A DNA stretch of 64,000 nucleotides from Thiosulfatimonas sediminis. GTDB lineage: Bacteria > Pseudomonadota > Gammaproteobacteria > Thiomicrospirales > Thiomicrospiraceae. The notes beneath the pieces were generated by a model. It had not been told where the DNA came from. It saw nothing but the letters and a program-made list of their open reading frames with translations, and made no database searches. Each line of letters begins with the position of its first letter. Within the stretch, counting starts at the first letter, position 1. The DNA is taken from positions 2,542,001 to 2,606,000 of the forward strand of contig NZ_AP021889.1 of the NCBI RefSeq assembly GCF_011398355.1. The letters are read 5' to 3'. Below, piece by piece: positions 18,486-26,942 of the stretch. The position numbers and the translations under genes were made by a program.

Positions 18486-18789
18486 CGTCGTCTTCCTCTA
18501 ACTGATATGCAGGCGACATTGACTCACCTTCGTCGATGCTCCCTTGGCTGCTTCGAATGATCGACTTAATGGCAGGTACCGATTTTTTTGGTGCGACAAA
18601 TAGCTCTAGGTCGAGTACACGGGCAAGTGCAATCAAACTGGACATTCTTAAATCAACGCCGCCAGACTCGATTTTCGATATATGGCTTTGAGGCACACCC
18701 GAACGCGCGCTCAGCTCTCTCTGGCTAAAGCCCTTTCGTAGCCGAGCTTCTCGAAGACTTTCTAGTATCTGCTCTGTTACATAGCTCAT
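18478..18789 (-). CDS. hipB: HipB-family antitoxin (XRE helix-turn-helix)
   Basis: About 103 residues. The HTH reads LREARLRKGFSQRELSARSGVPQSHISKIESGG, a standard XRE/Cro fold, and the protein ends in a very acidic tail (LEEDDDD). It should bind HipA and repress its own operon. I prefer the ATG at 18789 (TGAGGT about 8 bases upstream) over 18804. A perfect 14-bp inverted repeat about 85 bases upstream is the likely operator. Confidence 0.9.
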   Translation of the reverse strand: MSYVTEQILESLREARLRKGFSQRELSARSGVPQSHISKIESGGVDLRMSSLIALARVLDLELFVAPKKSVPAIKSIIRSSQGSIDEGESMSPAYQLEEDDDD

Positions 18790-18874
18790 TTCGATATACC
18801 TCAATGCATCACATAAGAATAATTATATACAAAAACATATCAATCTAATCCCACAAACACAAGAATGATTAGCT

Positions 18875-18908
18875 ATTATATATCAAAAAATATATTTTGA
18901 TATATAAT
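18875..18908. promoter_or_regulatory. Putative HipB operator: 14-bp perfect inverted repeat
   Basis: ATTATATATCAAAA (18875-18888) and TTTTGATATATAAT (18895-18908) are exact reverse complements separated by 6 bases, upstream of hipB. The position and symmetry suit autoregulation by the HTH antitoxin. The site is AT-rich, so other roles are possible. Confidence 0.6.
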
Positions 18909-18989
18909 TATAGATAAATCGTGACGTGCACTTACTTACTGTGAGCAGTTGGGACAATGGGGCAACACTTCATACCGCAATCTTTAGAG

Positions 18990-19033
18990 GGTGAATAAGA
19001 GGAAATTAAACTACCCCAAGAAATGGGGTAACA
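18990..19033 (+). repeat. 44-bp imperfect direct repeat, copy 2 (right of hipBA)
   Basis: This is the second copy of the 17124-17167 repeat, placed between hipBA and higBA. Differences are mostly transitions in the middle third. Confidence 0.8.
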
Positions 19034-19061
19034 ACTCCTAACTGCATCAAAAATACCAAAC

Positions 19062-19089
19062 TTGTAAAGTCCCAGATTGGGACTACCAT
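19062..19089 (+). promoter_or_regulatory. Putative higBA promoter with operator between -35 and -10
   Basis: TTGTAA (19062-19067) and TACCAT (19084-19089) could be -35 and -10. Between them lies AGTCCCA GAT TGGGACT (19068-19084), a perfect 7-bp inverted repeat that suits binding by the HigA HTH. Transcription would start at or next to the higB ATG (19096). Confidence 0.55.
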
Positions 19090-19095
19090 CTGTTT

Positions 19096-19398
19096 ATGAG
19101 AATTATTGCACTATCAACCTTAAAAACATTTTGGGAAGACAACCCAGAATATATTGACGCGAAAGAGCCAACGTTAGCGTGGTATAGGCATGCATTAAAC
19201 GCGGATTGGGGATCACCAGCCGATGTGAAACAGAACTTTAGAAATGCAAGCATCCTCAAAGAGGAGCGTGTCGTGTTTAACATTGCCGGTACTAAATACC
19301 GATTAGTCGTTTGGATCAATTATGCCTACAAGGTGGTTTACATACGGTTTATCGGCAGCCATGCACAATACGATCAAATTGATGTGCAAACAATTTAA
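19096..19398 (+). CDS. higB: HigB-family mRNA interferase toxin
   Basis: This 100-residue protein matches the HigB_toxin family: MRIIALSTLKTFWEDNPEY, the ADVKQNFRNASIL segment, and RVVFNIAGTKYRLVVWINYAYKVVYIRFIGSHAQYDQID at the C-terminus. HigB toxins cleave mRNA at the ribosome. The order toxin then antitoxin is the usual higBA order. No ribosome site is visible before the ATG, and the promoter sits so close that the message may be leaderless. Confidence 0.92.
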   Translation: MRIIALSTLKTFWEDNPEYIDAKEPTLAWYRHALNADWGSPADVKQNFRNASILKEERVVFNIAGTKYRLVVWINYAYKVVYIRFIGSHAQYDQIDVQTI

Positions 19399-19429
19399 AG
19401 CCAAAAGGTAGTAACAAGAGATAAATATA

Positions 19430-19801
19430 ATGGACATCAGACCTATTAAAACAGATGCCGACTACCGCGCGGCATTAAACGACATCGAAAACCTAATGAT
19501 GGCGGAGCCAGATACAGTTGAAGGCGAAAAGCTGGACATTTTGGTTACGTTAGTCGAGGCCTACGAAGCAAAGCATTTTACAATGGATTTGCCAGACCCT
19601 GTGGAGGCAATAAAGTTTGAGATGGAGCGCAAAGGCTTAACGGTTAAAGACCTTGAACCCATGATAGGTAAAAGCAATCGTGTTTATGAAATCCTAAACT
19701 ACAAGCGATCACTCACGCTAAAAATGATTTGGAAACTTCATGAAGGGCTTAGTATTCCAGCTGAGTCGCTGATCAAGCCACCGCAAGTTCGCGCTTCATA
19801 G
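19430..19801 (+). CDS. higA: HigA-family antitoxin (XRE HTH)
   Basis: This 123-residue protein begins MDIRPIKTDADYRAALNDIENLM, the common N-terminus of the longer HigA group. Its C-terminal HTH is AIKFEMERKGLTVKDLEPMIG followed by YEILNYKRSLTLKMIWKLHEGL. It neutralises HigB and represses the operon. It starts 31 bases after higB and is on the same strand. Confidence 0.92.
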   Translation: MDIRPIKTDADYRAALNDIENLMMAEPDTVEGEKLDILVTLVEAYEAKHFTMDLPDPVEAIKFEMERKGLTVKDLEPMIGKSNRVYEILNYKRSLTLKMIWKLHEGLSIPAESLIKPPQVRAS

Positions 19802-19834
19802 CGCTGCGCATCAAGATTAGTTGGTTATGTTGTT

Positions 19835-21781
19835 ATGAATGACGCTGGCTACCCAAACATTTCTGCTATTGACAACAGGCTAGCTGAACTTGAAAACGAA
19901 AAGCAGCAGCTTCTCGCATTAAGAGAGGCATTGCGTAGCGCTCAAAACGAGCGTTCAGTACAGACATTCACCCCAGAACAAAAAGTCGCCCTATTCAGAC
20001 AACGATTTCGGGGTCGAGAGGATATCTTCGCCAATCGATGGCAAAACCAACAGGGCCGAAGTGGCTATTCCGTAGCCTGTGATAATGAATGGGTAAACGG
20101 GGTATGCAACAAACCCCGCATTAAATGCCAAGACTGTTCTCACCGAAAGTTTAGCGAATTAAACGAGCACATTATTTACAGGCACCTTGCCGGTCATCAA
20201 GTGGTTGGTCTGTATCCCTTACTGAAAGATAATACGTGCTATTTGTTGGCCGTCGATTTTGACAAAGGCTGTTGGCAAGAAGAAGCCAAAGCCGCACCAA
20301 TAAAATTAGAGTCTTTGCCGAAAAACGTGACCATTACCTTGGCCAACCATATCTACTTTTTGATGAGCGAGTTACCTGGGCCACTACTGGCTGGACTAAA
20401 GCGATTAGCGAGTTTTTCTAATCCTGTGTTTTTTAAAACACAAGCGTTGCGCTTTTCAACCCATGGCATTCCAAGGTTTATTTCCTGTGCTCGTATTGAA
20501 AACGGTTATCTAGCACTACCGCGAGGCTGTCTTGATGACGCGATTGCTTTGCTACAAGAGCAAAACATTTCGCCACTATTTGACGATAAGCGTGAAACCG
20601 GCAAACCATTATTAAAACTTAGCCCCGAGTTCACTTTGCGAAAGAACCAGCGTGATGCAGTGGCCGCAATAACTAAACACGACTTCGGTATTTTGCATGC
20701 GCCAACCGCATTTGGAAAAACGGTTACAGCCATTGGCATGATCGTAAAACGCAAAGTAAACACCCTCATATTGGTTCATAGCCGACAACTGCTTGAACAG
20801 TGGCAAGAGCGCTTACGCACGTTCCTACCGGAAGCAAGCATTGGCAGTATAGGCGGTGGCAAAAGAAAGCCGAGTGGCATTATCGACATTGCCACCTACC
20901 AAAGCTTGGTCAATAAAAAAGACAACTCTATCTCCCCTCTCATCCAAGACTACGGCCACATTATTGTTGATGAATGCCACCATCTATCTGCGCCAAGGTT
21001 TGAAATGGTACTCAACGAGGTAAGAGCAAAATATGTATTGGGTCTAACAGCAACACCAGAGCGACAAGATGGCCATCAAAAGATCATTTTTATGACAGCA
21101 GGGCCAATTCGCTACAAAGTGAAACAAAGCCCTGATGAGCAATTTACTCAAACCGTGATTATTCATCAGCTCTACGATGTACCGTCAGCGGAGCTAATAA
21201 CAACAGATGAGCGTCCAAAAATAAGCGATGCCTACCGCTGGCTCGTCGATAACGAACAGCGCACGTCAAAAATCGTCTCAGACGCCTCTCAGTGTGTTCA
21301 AAATGGCGGACACCCGTTAGTCCTTACAGAGCGTAGAGAGCACGCAGAGTACATACACTCACGACTTACCGAGATGGGTATAAGCACTGTCGTACTAAAA
21401 GGCGCCATGAAAGCTGCAGAACGCAAGAACGCTGACAATCATCTGCAATCGGCTCAAGTCATCGTAGCAACAGGAAAATATGTGGGCGAAGGATTTGACC
21501 TGCCAAGACTGGATACGTTGTTTTTGGCCATGCCCATCGCATGGAAAGGTACATTGGCTCAATATGCCGGTCGTATTCATCGTGAATCGGAAGGAAAAAC
21601 ACAAGTAACTATTAACGACTATGTGGACTGCGCCCTCCCTATGCTGCAACGCATGTTTAAAAAACGCGAGAAAAGCTACAAGGCAATGGGGTACGCCCTT
21701 GAGTACATTGATGACAACAGTAACAAGCAACCTTCACTGAAGTTGGAAAACGCCTCTTCAACAAATACCAAGTCAAAATAA
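19835..21781 (+). CDS. TOTE-type primase-helicase, N-terminal primase domain partly deleted
   Basis: This is a 648-residue protein. After a short coiled coil (10-40), residues 54-150 match the archaeo-eukaryotic-primase (AEP-TOTE) domain: FRGREDIFANRWQN, a four-Cys cluster (C82, C91, C98, C101), VVGLYPLL and the catalytic DFD (D141, D143). The rest of the primase core expected in this family (the SGNGAHVW and FPNQD...GNLIALP segments) is absent; from about residue 155 it jumps to the linker NHIYFLMSELPGPLLAGLKRLASF and then an SF2 helicase: Walker A APTAFGKT (289-296), DECHH (379-383), GLTATPERQDGH and a QYAGRIHR motif VI. It probably works in DNA conflict/defence. It sits 33 bases after higA. 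Confidence 0.75.
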   Translation: MNDAGYPNISAIDNRLAELENEKQQLLALREALRSAQNERSVQTFTPEQKVALFRQRFRGREDIFANRWQNQQGRSGYSVACDNEWVNGVCNKPRIKCQDCSHRKFSELNEHIIYRHLAGHQVVGLYPLLKDNTCYLLAVDFDKGCWQEEAKAAPIKLESLPKNVTITLANHIYFLMSELPGPLLAGLKRLASFSNPVFFKTQALRFSTHGIPRFISCARIENGYLALPRGCLDDAIALLQEQNISPLFDDKRETGKPLLKLSPEFTLRKNQRDAVAAITKHDFGILHAPTAFGKTVTAIGMIVKRKVNTLILVHSRQLLEQWQERLRTFLPEASIGSIGGGKRKPSGIIDIATYQSLVNKKDNSISPLIQDYGHIIVDECHHLSAPRFEMVLNEVRAKYVLGLTATPERQDGHQKIIFMTAGPIRYKVKQSPDEQFTQTVIIHQLYDVPSAELITTDERPKISDAYRWLVDNEQRTSKIVSDASQCVQNGGHPLVLTERREHAEYIHSRLTEMGISTVVLKGAMKAAERKNADNHLQSAQVIVATGKYVGEGFDLPRLDTLFLAMPIAWKGTLAQYAGRIHRESEGKTQVTINDYVDCALPMLQRMFKKREKSYKAMGYALEYIDDNSNKQPSLKLENASSTNTKSK

Positions 21782-22003
21782 ACAGCAGCACTTGATTAAA
21801 CACTTCCCCATACCTTTACCCCCATACGCCAAAACCACTATCCGTTTGGCTTTTGGATCGAGAAGCCAAACAGGGAAATTAGCCCATTTATTGTTTGGTG
21901 TCTCGATTGAAGTCCAAAGCCGGTAGGCCCTGCCAATACTGGCTAAAAGCAAGGCTTGGCACTTTTTGCACCCTAAACCAACCTCGAATCCAAAGTACAA
22001 ACG
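21782..22003. other. Intergenic region between TOTE gene and second hipA, with a hairpin
   Basis: GTTTGGCTT (21844-21852) and AAGCCAAAC (21863-21871) form a 9-bp stem with a 10-base loop between the convergent genes; it may mark transcript ends. The small minus-strand frame here is Cys-rich and has no ribosome site, so I do not call it a gene. Confidence 0.5.
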
Positions 22004-23254
22004 TTAAACGTTAAACGCCGATTGTTTCATGGCTTGCTCGGCTCGGCTGATCCCTAGCTGCTTAGCAACGGTTTGCCATTGCTTAACCGCATTTAATACT
22101 TCGTCGTAAATTTGCGTGGCTTGGGTTTGCGAAAGTCGGAAGAAGTCTTTCACATCAAAGGCTAGCTGGTAGTCTAAGGCGTTGTCTGCATCGGTAATAT
22201 TCAGATGCAGGCCATGCTTACCCACTATTGAATTTAAATCATAAGCGGGTGATAACTTCCAACCATTCTTTGTTAATAAAAACCCATGGTTACGGAGGTG
22301 ATCATCGGTGTTGGACACCGCAATATTAAACACGATACGTCGCCATAACTGTGCTAAATCAGCTTCGGTGTGTGCACCACAATTGGAAATAAATTCAGCA
22401 ATCTCTAAGTAGCTGGCACCTTGAGATTGTTCACCATCATAGTATTGCAGTTGTGTCATGGCCGATGAAAAATGCAGCCGCTTTTCACCATCGCGGTCAA
22501 ACCGTTTTGTTAAAAACGTATGGTGCCCAGAGGAAAACCGTCTAATCTCACTTGGAAACATGTCAACACCTGCCGCCAACGCCAATTCATAACAGACCAT
22601 CTCCCACGCCCCCACGTCATGGGTATCATTTAAATTGGGAAACTTGGCAATCCACAAGTGGCCTTGCTCATCTGTCACACAAGCCTTGGGCCTTGCACCG
22701 CCTAATGATGAGCCTGGAGAAATCAGCATTTTCAACCAGCGATAATACTCGTCACTGTCGATGTTATCGTCTTTTTCAATCTGCATGGCTGCGTGCTCTA
22801 GCTCTCGCAGAGAAGTCATTGGCGGCGCAGCAAATTCAGAATTGTCGTCCAAAAAAGGATTCGAGCCTGCTCGCTTAAATCGAATAGCACCCATCCGGTA
22901 AGAGTCGTGCACGCCCAACAGGTAATCCAATTCGTTTAATCGACTTGTTGCTCGAATGCCTTTGCGCGCTTCAATGGCCGCGCGCCGCTGCATTAAAATA
23001 CGCCCCCATCTATCAGGCGATGAATCAAGAAAGGCGCGGAAGTTTTTATCGACTTCATCGTTGTAGAGTTCACCGGAGTGAAGCATCAGAATTGGATCAA
23101 TTTGCAAGCGATAGGCTGAAGTTAAAAATGTTTTTTCGTAGGCAAAACTAAACACGCCACCTCGGCTTGAATCGCTGTAAGCAAGCTGCCCTATTAGCAA
23201 AGGCGCTTCAATTGGCTGCCAGTCGGCATAGACTTCAACGATTTCACGGCTCAT
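22004..23254 (-). CDS. HipA-family kinase toxin, second copy (different subfamily)
   Basis: This 416-residue protein has the HipA N-subdomain (GQLAYSDSSRGGVFSFAY) and kinase domain. The glycine-rich loop is SPGSSLGGARPKA, the catalytic loop SNTDDHLRNHGFLL and the metal-site LSPAYDLN. All catalytic residues are kept. It is only distantly similar to the HipA at 17271 and belongs to the longer group that lacks a long FSLAGVQLKF-type loop. It overlaps the upstream HTH gene by 4 bases, so the two form a toxin-antitoxin operon. Confidence 0.9.
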   Translation of the reverse strand: MSREIVEVYADWQPIEAPLLIGQLAYSDSSRGGVFSFAYEKTFLTSAYRLQIDPILMLHSGELYNDEVDKNFRAFLDSSPDRWGRILMQRRAAIEARKGIRATSRLNELDYLLGVHDSYRMGAIRFKRAGSNPFLDDNSEFAAPPMTSLRELEHAAMQIEKDDNIDSDEYYRWLKMLISPGSSLGGARPKACVTDEQGHLWIAKFPNLNDTHDVGAWEMVCYELALAAGVDMFPSEIRRFSSGHHTFLTKRFDRDGEKRLHFSSAMTQLQYYDGEQSQGASYLEIAEFISNCGAHTEADLAQLWRRIVFNIAVSNTDDHLRNHGFLLTKNGWKLSPAYDLNSIVGKHGLHLNITDADNALDYQLAFDVKDFFRLSQTQATQIYDEVLNAVKQWQTVAKQLGISRAEQAMKQSAFNV

Positions 23255-23556
23255 CTTGAACCTTCCAGCAATTTTATATTTTGCAGCTTGATACCCACTT
23301 CATCATGGGCGGCCATTTCTGCAAAGTTACTTTCCATGCCAAGGACGGCCATAACTTTTAAGTAAGTGCCTATAGCAACGCCTGGATCGCCTGCGAAGAC
23401 TTTGTTCACGGTTTTATGATCAAAGCCAGTACGTTCACACAGCAGCTTTTTTGTAAAACCACGTCGTTTCATCGCCAACAGCAAGTCTTCACCAAAATGA
23501 GTCAGGATTTTACGCTGCTTTGGAAACAGTACATTGTGCAAATCACGCTTAGCCAT
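23251..23556 (-). CDS. XRE-family antitoxin-like regulator paired with the second HipA
   Basis: This 101-residue protein has an HTH at about 28-60 (MKRRGFTKKLLCERTGFDHKTVNKVFAG). It is the first gene of the operon and directly precedes the HipA-like toxin, which it should bind and control. Three copies of a GGGA-N6-TCCC operator upstream suit autoregulation. The ribosome site is weak. Confidence 0.82.
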   Translation of the reverse strand: MAKRDLHNVLFPKQRKILTHFGEDLLLAMKRRGFTKKLLCERTGFDHKTVNKVFAGDPGVAIGTYLKVMAVLGMESNFAEMAAHDEVGIKLQNIKLLEGSR

Positions 23557-23569
23557 ATCACCAACCCAA

Positions 23570-23665
23570 GGGACTATATTCCCATTATTTAATCATTACT
23601 GGGAATATAGTCCAACTTTGAAGTCCAAGCAACTCCAACAAATTAAATATGGGACTATATTCCCA
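23570..23665 (-). promoter_or_regulatory. Operator cluster and promoter of the second hipBA operon
   Basis: Three near-identical sites GGGACTATATTCCCA occur at 23570-23584 and 23651-23665 and, inverted, at 23600-23613. Each is itself a GGGA-N6-TCCC palindrome. On the minus strand TTGCTT (23627-23632) and TATATT (23604-23609), spaced 17 bases, form a good promoter whose -10 lies inside the middle site. Confidence 0.7.
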
Positions 23666-23806
23666 TTTTACTCAATATAATTGGATTTATATCCTACTTT
23701 TAGGTTTAGTTTGCGCGTTGCCCAAGGCGATGATGTGAATCCCTGAATACCAAAGGCATACCAAATTACAGCGTTCGATGGCTCACTGTCACCAGACGCG
23801 CTATTA

Positions 23807-24040
23807 ATGAACATTGAGTTGTTAACCAACCAAGCGTTCAACCCAGAAACCGACTTGCTGATATTAGATGAAATTGGCGAATGTGAACGTGCCGTTACCT
23901 CGCTTAAGTATTTTGCCGAAAAAGCACCGTCCTATTTTATCGCAGCCAGCGGCTCAAACATTGGTTTGCTCAATACCTTCCCTGTGGGCAAGGTAGAACA
24001 ATACAATTTACGACCACTGACCTTCCAAGAATTTATTTAG
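23807..24040 (+). pseudogene. Fragment of an AAA_14 (DUF4143-type) ATPase
   Basis: The 77-residue frame reads DLLILDEIGECERAVTSLKYFAEKAPSYFIAASGSNIG and then FPVGKVEQYNLRPLTFQEFI, which is the Walker B to sensor region of AAA_14 ATPases. The N-terminal P-loop and the C-terminal DUF4143 domain that complete such proteins (about 400 residues) are missing. The frame ends exactly at a 45-base inverted repeat. It is most likely a remnant left by rearrangement. Confidence 0.8.
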
Positions 24041-24041
24041 T

Positions 24042-24086
24042 CGATCCTGAATAACCCCGTAAGCCCATACGGGTTATTCAGGATCG
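24042..24086. repeat. Long inverted repeat at the end of the AAA_14 fragment
   Basis: CGATCCTGAATAACCCCGTA pairs with TACGGGTTATTCAGGATCG, giving a 19-bp stem with one bulged C and a short loop. There is no T tract. It could be a remnant of a mobile-element end or a transcript-end hairpin. Confidence 0.7.
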
Positions 24087-24180
24087 AATAAGTACTAACA
24101 GCAGCATAAAAACGGCACTGTTTTTCCATTGCACCACTAAGATTTGGTAAAAGCCATAGGCAGTTTGGTGGGCAAACAGG

Positions 24181-24237
24181 CATTTTTGAGCGGTTTATTT
24201 TCGATAATTTATTGAGTTTGTTGGGATCTAGGCCGCT
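24181..24237. repeat. Imperfect direct repeat, copy A (left of the restriction module)
   Basis: The block starting CATTTTT and containing TTATTGAGTTTGTTG and TCTAGG matches 30806-30862 in the same orientation with roughly 80 per cent identity by eye. Confidence 0.7.
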
Positions 24238-24321
24238 ACTCAATGAGCAGGTGAAAATATTGAGTAATTTTTTAGCCACCTTTCCTTGCCTGATGACGCT
24301 TTTTGTAGCGGCAATAAAACA

Positions 24322-26856
24322 TCACACCATCGCCTCTGCGTAGACGTTTTCGAGTTCGGCAAACTTAGTGACACTCTCTAGGCGAGTTAATGTCGTGAGT
24401 TTCATCGAGTTTTTCATTGGGCGATGCGGCACCTTGGTTACCGGTGTTTGCAGGGTCAAAGGCTTGCCTAGCTCAAATAAATAATACAACTCGCTAGAGC
24501 CTGATGTCTTACCGGCTTGATCTTCGGTGATGGTGTAGCGTTGTAACAACGTTACCCGTTTAACCGGCCAAAGCCGGTCAATTTGCTTGGTTGAACTTTG
24601 AGTGTCTGAGGTAGACGCCAACGCTAAATAACGAATTTCCTCGGCAATATGTTGCTTAAATTTTTGCACAAACGTACTTTGCGGCAGGTGATACCACTGT
24701 GCTGTACCTCGCTCAAATTTTTCAAAATAGCCATGATCACGGCCACGTTGCCCTCCCAACGCAACTGTCATGGTCAAATCTGGATACAGCACTTGGCGCA
24801 TGCCGTAATAGGGTATACGTGCAGCATCCTGTACATAGAGTCTATCCGCCATGCCGGCAGCTGGATACATAGCATTGCCTTGCCCTGTTTGTGTATTCGG
24901 CGCTGCGCCAATTTGGGCCTGCAAGAACTCCAACAACCACTGGTGACCAGAATAAGCTTGCTCAGTCTGGCTAGACCCAGTTTGACTAGGTAATAGGGCG
25001 AATGCGCCAATGCCAATTTCTTCTATCGCGGTTGCGTAGGGGTTTGGTTTTGTGGCTTGGTCAAAAAAACCAGGGTATAAAGCAAAAGCACCAAAAACAG
25101 GACGGCTTTTCTTACTAGGTCGGTCATTCGTTGAATTGGGATGCGATTCTGACAAGCGGATTAACGCATCACGATAACGGTGCATTTGGTTAATGGCATC
25201 GTCTGGTACGTAATCCGTACTTTCAATATCTTCGCTGTTATCATCAAAGCGGCTTTTATCGGTTTTAATGCGGTATTTGGCATCAAACAGCCAAATAAAC
25301 TGCTTCTTTTCGAACGAACCTGCTTCTGAGCTTGAAGGCAGTGTCACTTCCAACACAATATCCGGCTCTTGGCTCACCAAGTACGAGCGGATTGATTTTC
25401 CCTTTTTGGTAAATTTAGGCTCGTGTGCCAGCCTAGCTGTCACACCATCGTCGCGATCAAAGCAAAAGGCACCGGCAAAACCATCTTTTAGTTGGTACTC
25501 AAAAAAGTCATTTTGAGCGAGCTTTGTCGCATTGTTTTCCACCAACTTAAAGCCGAGATCCTGCTCTAAAATCTGTTTCAAACACAAAAAGCACCACACT
25601 TCATAAATCTCGGCCACTGACTTCATTGAAATGCTCGACTGATTGCCAAACACATCTAAATAAAATTTCAGCTCCTGCCAAACACGATACACCGCGCTGT
25701 AACCGGTTTTTTGCTGGAGCACTAACGACTCACGGCTTAAGCCTGTGTAACCACCAACCTCTTTTAAAAAACTTTGGCCTAACACTTTTTGCAGCGGTTG
25801 TTGCCAACTATGCAGTTCATTTAAAAATGAATCAGACAACCGTTGCCGCTCTGGCGCTTGGTTACTTTGCCTGAGCTTTTGTTCAAACTCAGCTAACTGT
25901 CGCTTACTTTTACTCACCGCCATTTTGATAAAACGGTTTTCTGGGGTATCGACACTCAGTTGCTTTTTTTCGACCGCGTAGCGTTTATCGTACTGACCAT
26001 TAGCAAAATCTTGCTTTACTTGCTCGGCTAACTTATGTGGCAGGCGACCTTTTAGCTTAGCGGCCTTAATATTAGCCACCATTGGTTGCAAGCGGCTGTG
26101 AGGCGCTTGGGTGATGACTTTTAAACCTTGTTCAAAGCGCGCTCTTAACGCAGCAAAATTAGCCAACCACATCAGTGGAAAATGCCCGCGTTGCTGGCTG
26201 GTCGCTGCGTCCTGCTCGGTTTTTTCTACCAAACTAAAGCGCCAAAGTGGGTAGACTTTATCAATGGCTTGGTACATGGCAGGCAAGTCTTGATGCAGGG
26301 CCATTTTGGTTAGCAATACTTCAAAGGCTATCTGCTGTGTCTGTGTTTTACCATTCAGTTCAAAAGTGAGTGGCAAACGTAACCACCCCACATCATTGCC
26401 AGTATTAATGGTGCCGATTAAACGTGCAGGCACCACGCCCCTTGTGGTTTTTACTTCAGGGGCAAAACGAAACGCCTCATTCACACTTTGGCTGCGATGG
26501 GTTAAGCGCGCGTTAGACACTTCACTAAAAAAGACCCACTCAAACTGGTACTGGGTATTTTCAAAAAACAGTGGAGAATGTAATGCCAGCTCAGCGTGTT
26601 GAGCTGAACCATTTTCAACAAGGCCACTTTCAGCTAACGCACTTTTGTCTAAACCATCTGCAACTAGCCCTTGCGTTTCAATAGCGTTGCTCAGTTCAGC
26701 CGCAGGCGCAAAGCGCAATTCGTAGCTAGGTTGTTCATCATTAGTGCTTGCCCTGTTCGCGACAGTATTTTGGTAAACCTTGGTTCGTTGGCTAATATCA
26801 TTTGCCCAGACCGAAAACTCAAAGTCAGGAGTTTGTAATCGTATTAACTCTGGCAT
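24322..26856 (-). CDS. McrC-like DUF2357 / PD-(D/E)XK nuclease subunit of a type IV restriction system
   Basis: This 844-residue protein has an N-terminal beta-rich DUF2357-type region (about 100-400) and a C-terminal PD-(D/E)XK nuclease: EPDIVLEV (D499), FIWLFDAKYRI (D525, K527) and AINQMHRYRDAL (555-565). These are the catalytic residues expected in this McrC-related family. The last 200 residues carry lower-complexity linker and a YYLFELG-containing end. It lies 85 bases downstream of the McrB-like ATPase gene, so the pair should form a GTP/ATP-driven complex that cuts modified foreign DNA. A recognised gene name is not justified. Confidence 0.8.
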   Translation of the reverse strand: MPELIRLQTPDFEFSVWANDISQRTKVYQNTVANRASTNDEQPSYELRFAPAAELSNAIETQGLVADGLDKSALAESGLVENGSAQHAELALHSPLFFENTQYQFEWVFFSEVSNARLTHRSQSVNEAFRFAPEVKTTRGVVPARLIGTINTGNDVGWLRLPLTFELNGKTQTQQIAFEVLLTKMALHQDLPAMYQAIDKVYPLWRFSLVEKTEQDAATSQQRGHFPLMWLANFAALRARFEQGLKVITQAPHSRLQPMVANIKAAKLKGRLPHKLAEQVKQDFANGQYDKRYAVEKKQLSVDTPENRFIKMAVSKSKRQLAEFEQKLRQSNQAPERQRLSDSFLNELHSWQQPLQKVLGQSFLKEVGGYTGLSRESLVLQQKTGYSAVYRVWQELKFYLDVFGNQSSISMKSVAEIYEVWCFLCLKQILEQDLGFKLVENNATKLAQNDFFEYQLKDGFAGAFCFDRDDGVTARLAHEPKFTKKGKSIRSYLVSQEPDIVLEVTLPSSSEAGSFEKKQFIWLFDAKYRIKTDKSRFDDNSEDIESTDYVPDDAINQMHRYRDALIRLSESHPNSTNDRPSKKSRPVFGAFALYPGFFDQATKPNPYATAIEEIGIGAFALLPSQTGSSQTEQAYSGHQWLLEFLQAQIGAAPNTQTGQGNAMYPAAGMADRLYVQDAARIPYYGMRQVLYPDLTMTVALGGQRGRDHGYFEKFERGTAQWYHLPQSTFVQKFKQHIAEEIRYLALASTSDTQSSTKQIDRLWPVKRVTLLQRYTITEDQAGKTSGSSELYYLFELGKPLTLQTPVTKVPHRPMKNSMKLTTLTRLESVTKFAELENVYAEAMV

Positions 26857-26942
26857 TCCCTACCACTCCTTACACCTTCGCTTTACGGGTTCTGCTTATA
26901 GGTTGCATTCACTGCAGAAGGCATCAAACAGCACCGACTCAT

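Noticed and set aside
21773-22000. 75-residue Cys-rich minus-strand frame between the TOTE and hipA genes
   Set aside because: No ribosome site, no recognisable domain, and it contains a hairpin.
24037-24279. 80-residue minus-strand frame over the inverted repeat and direct repeat A
   Set aside because: Made up of repeat sequence on its length; no homologue recognised.
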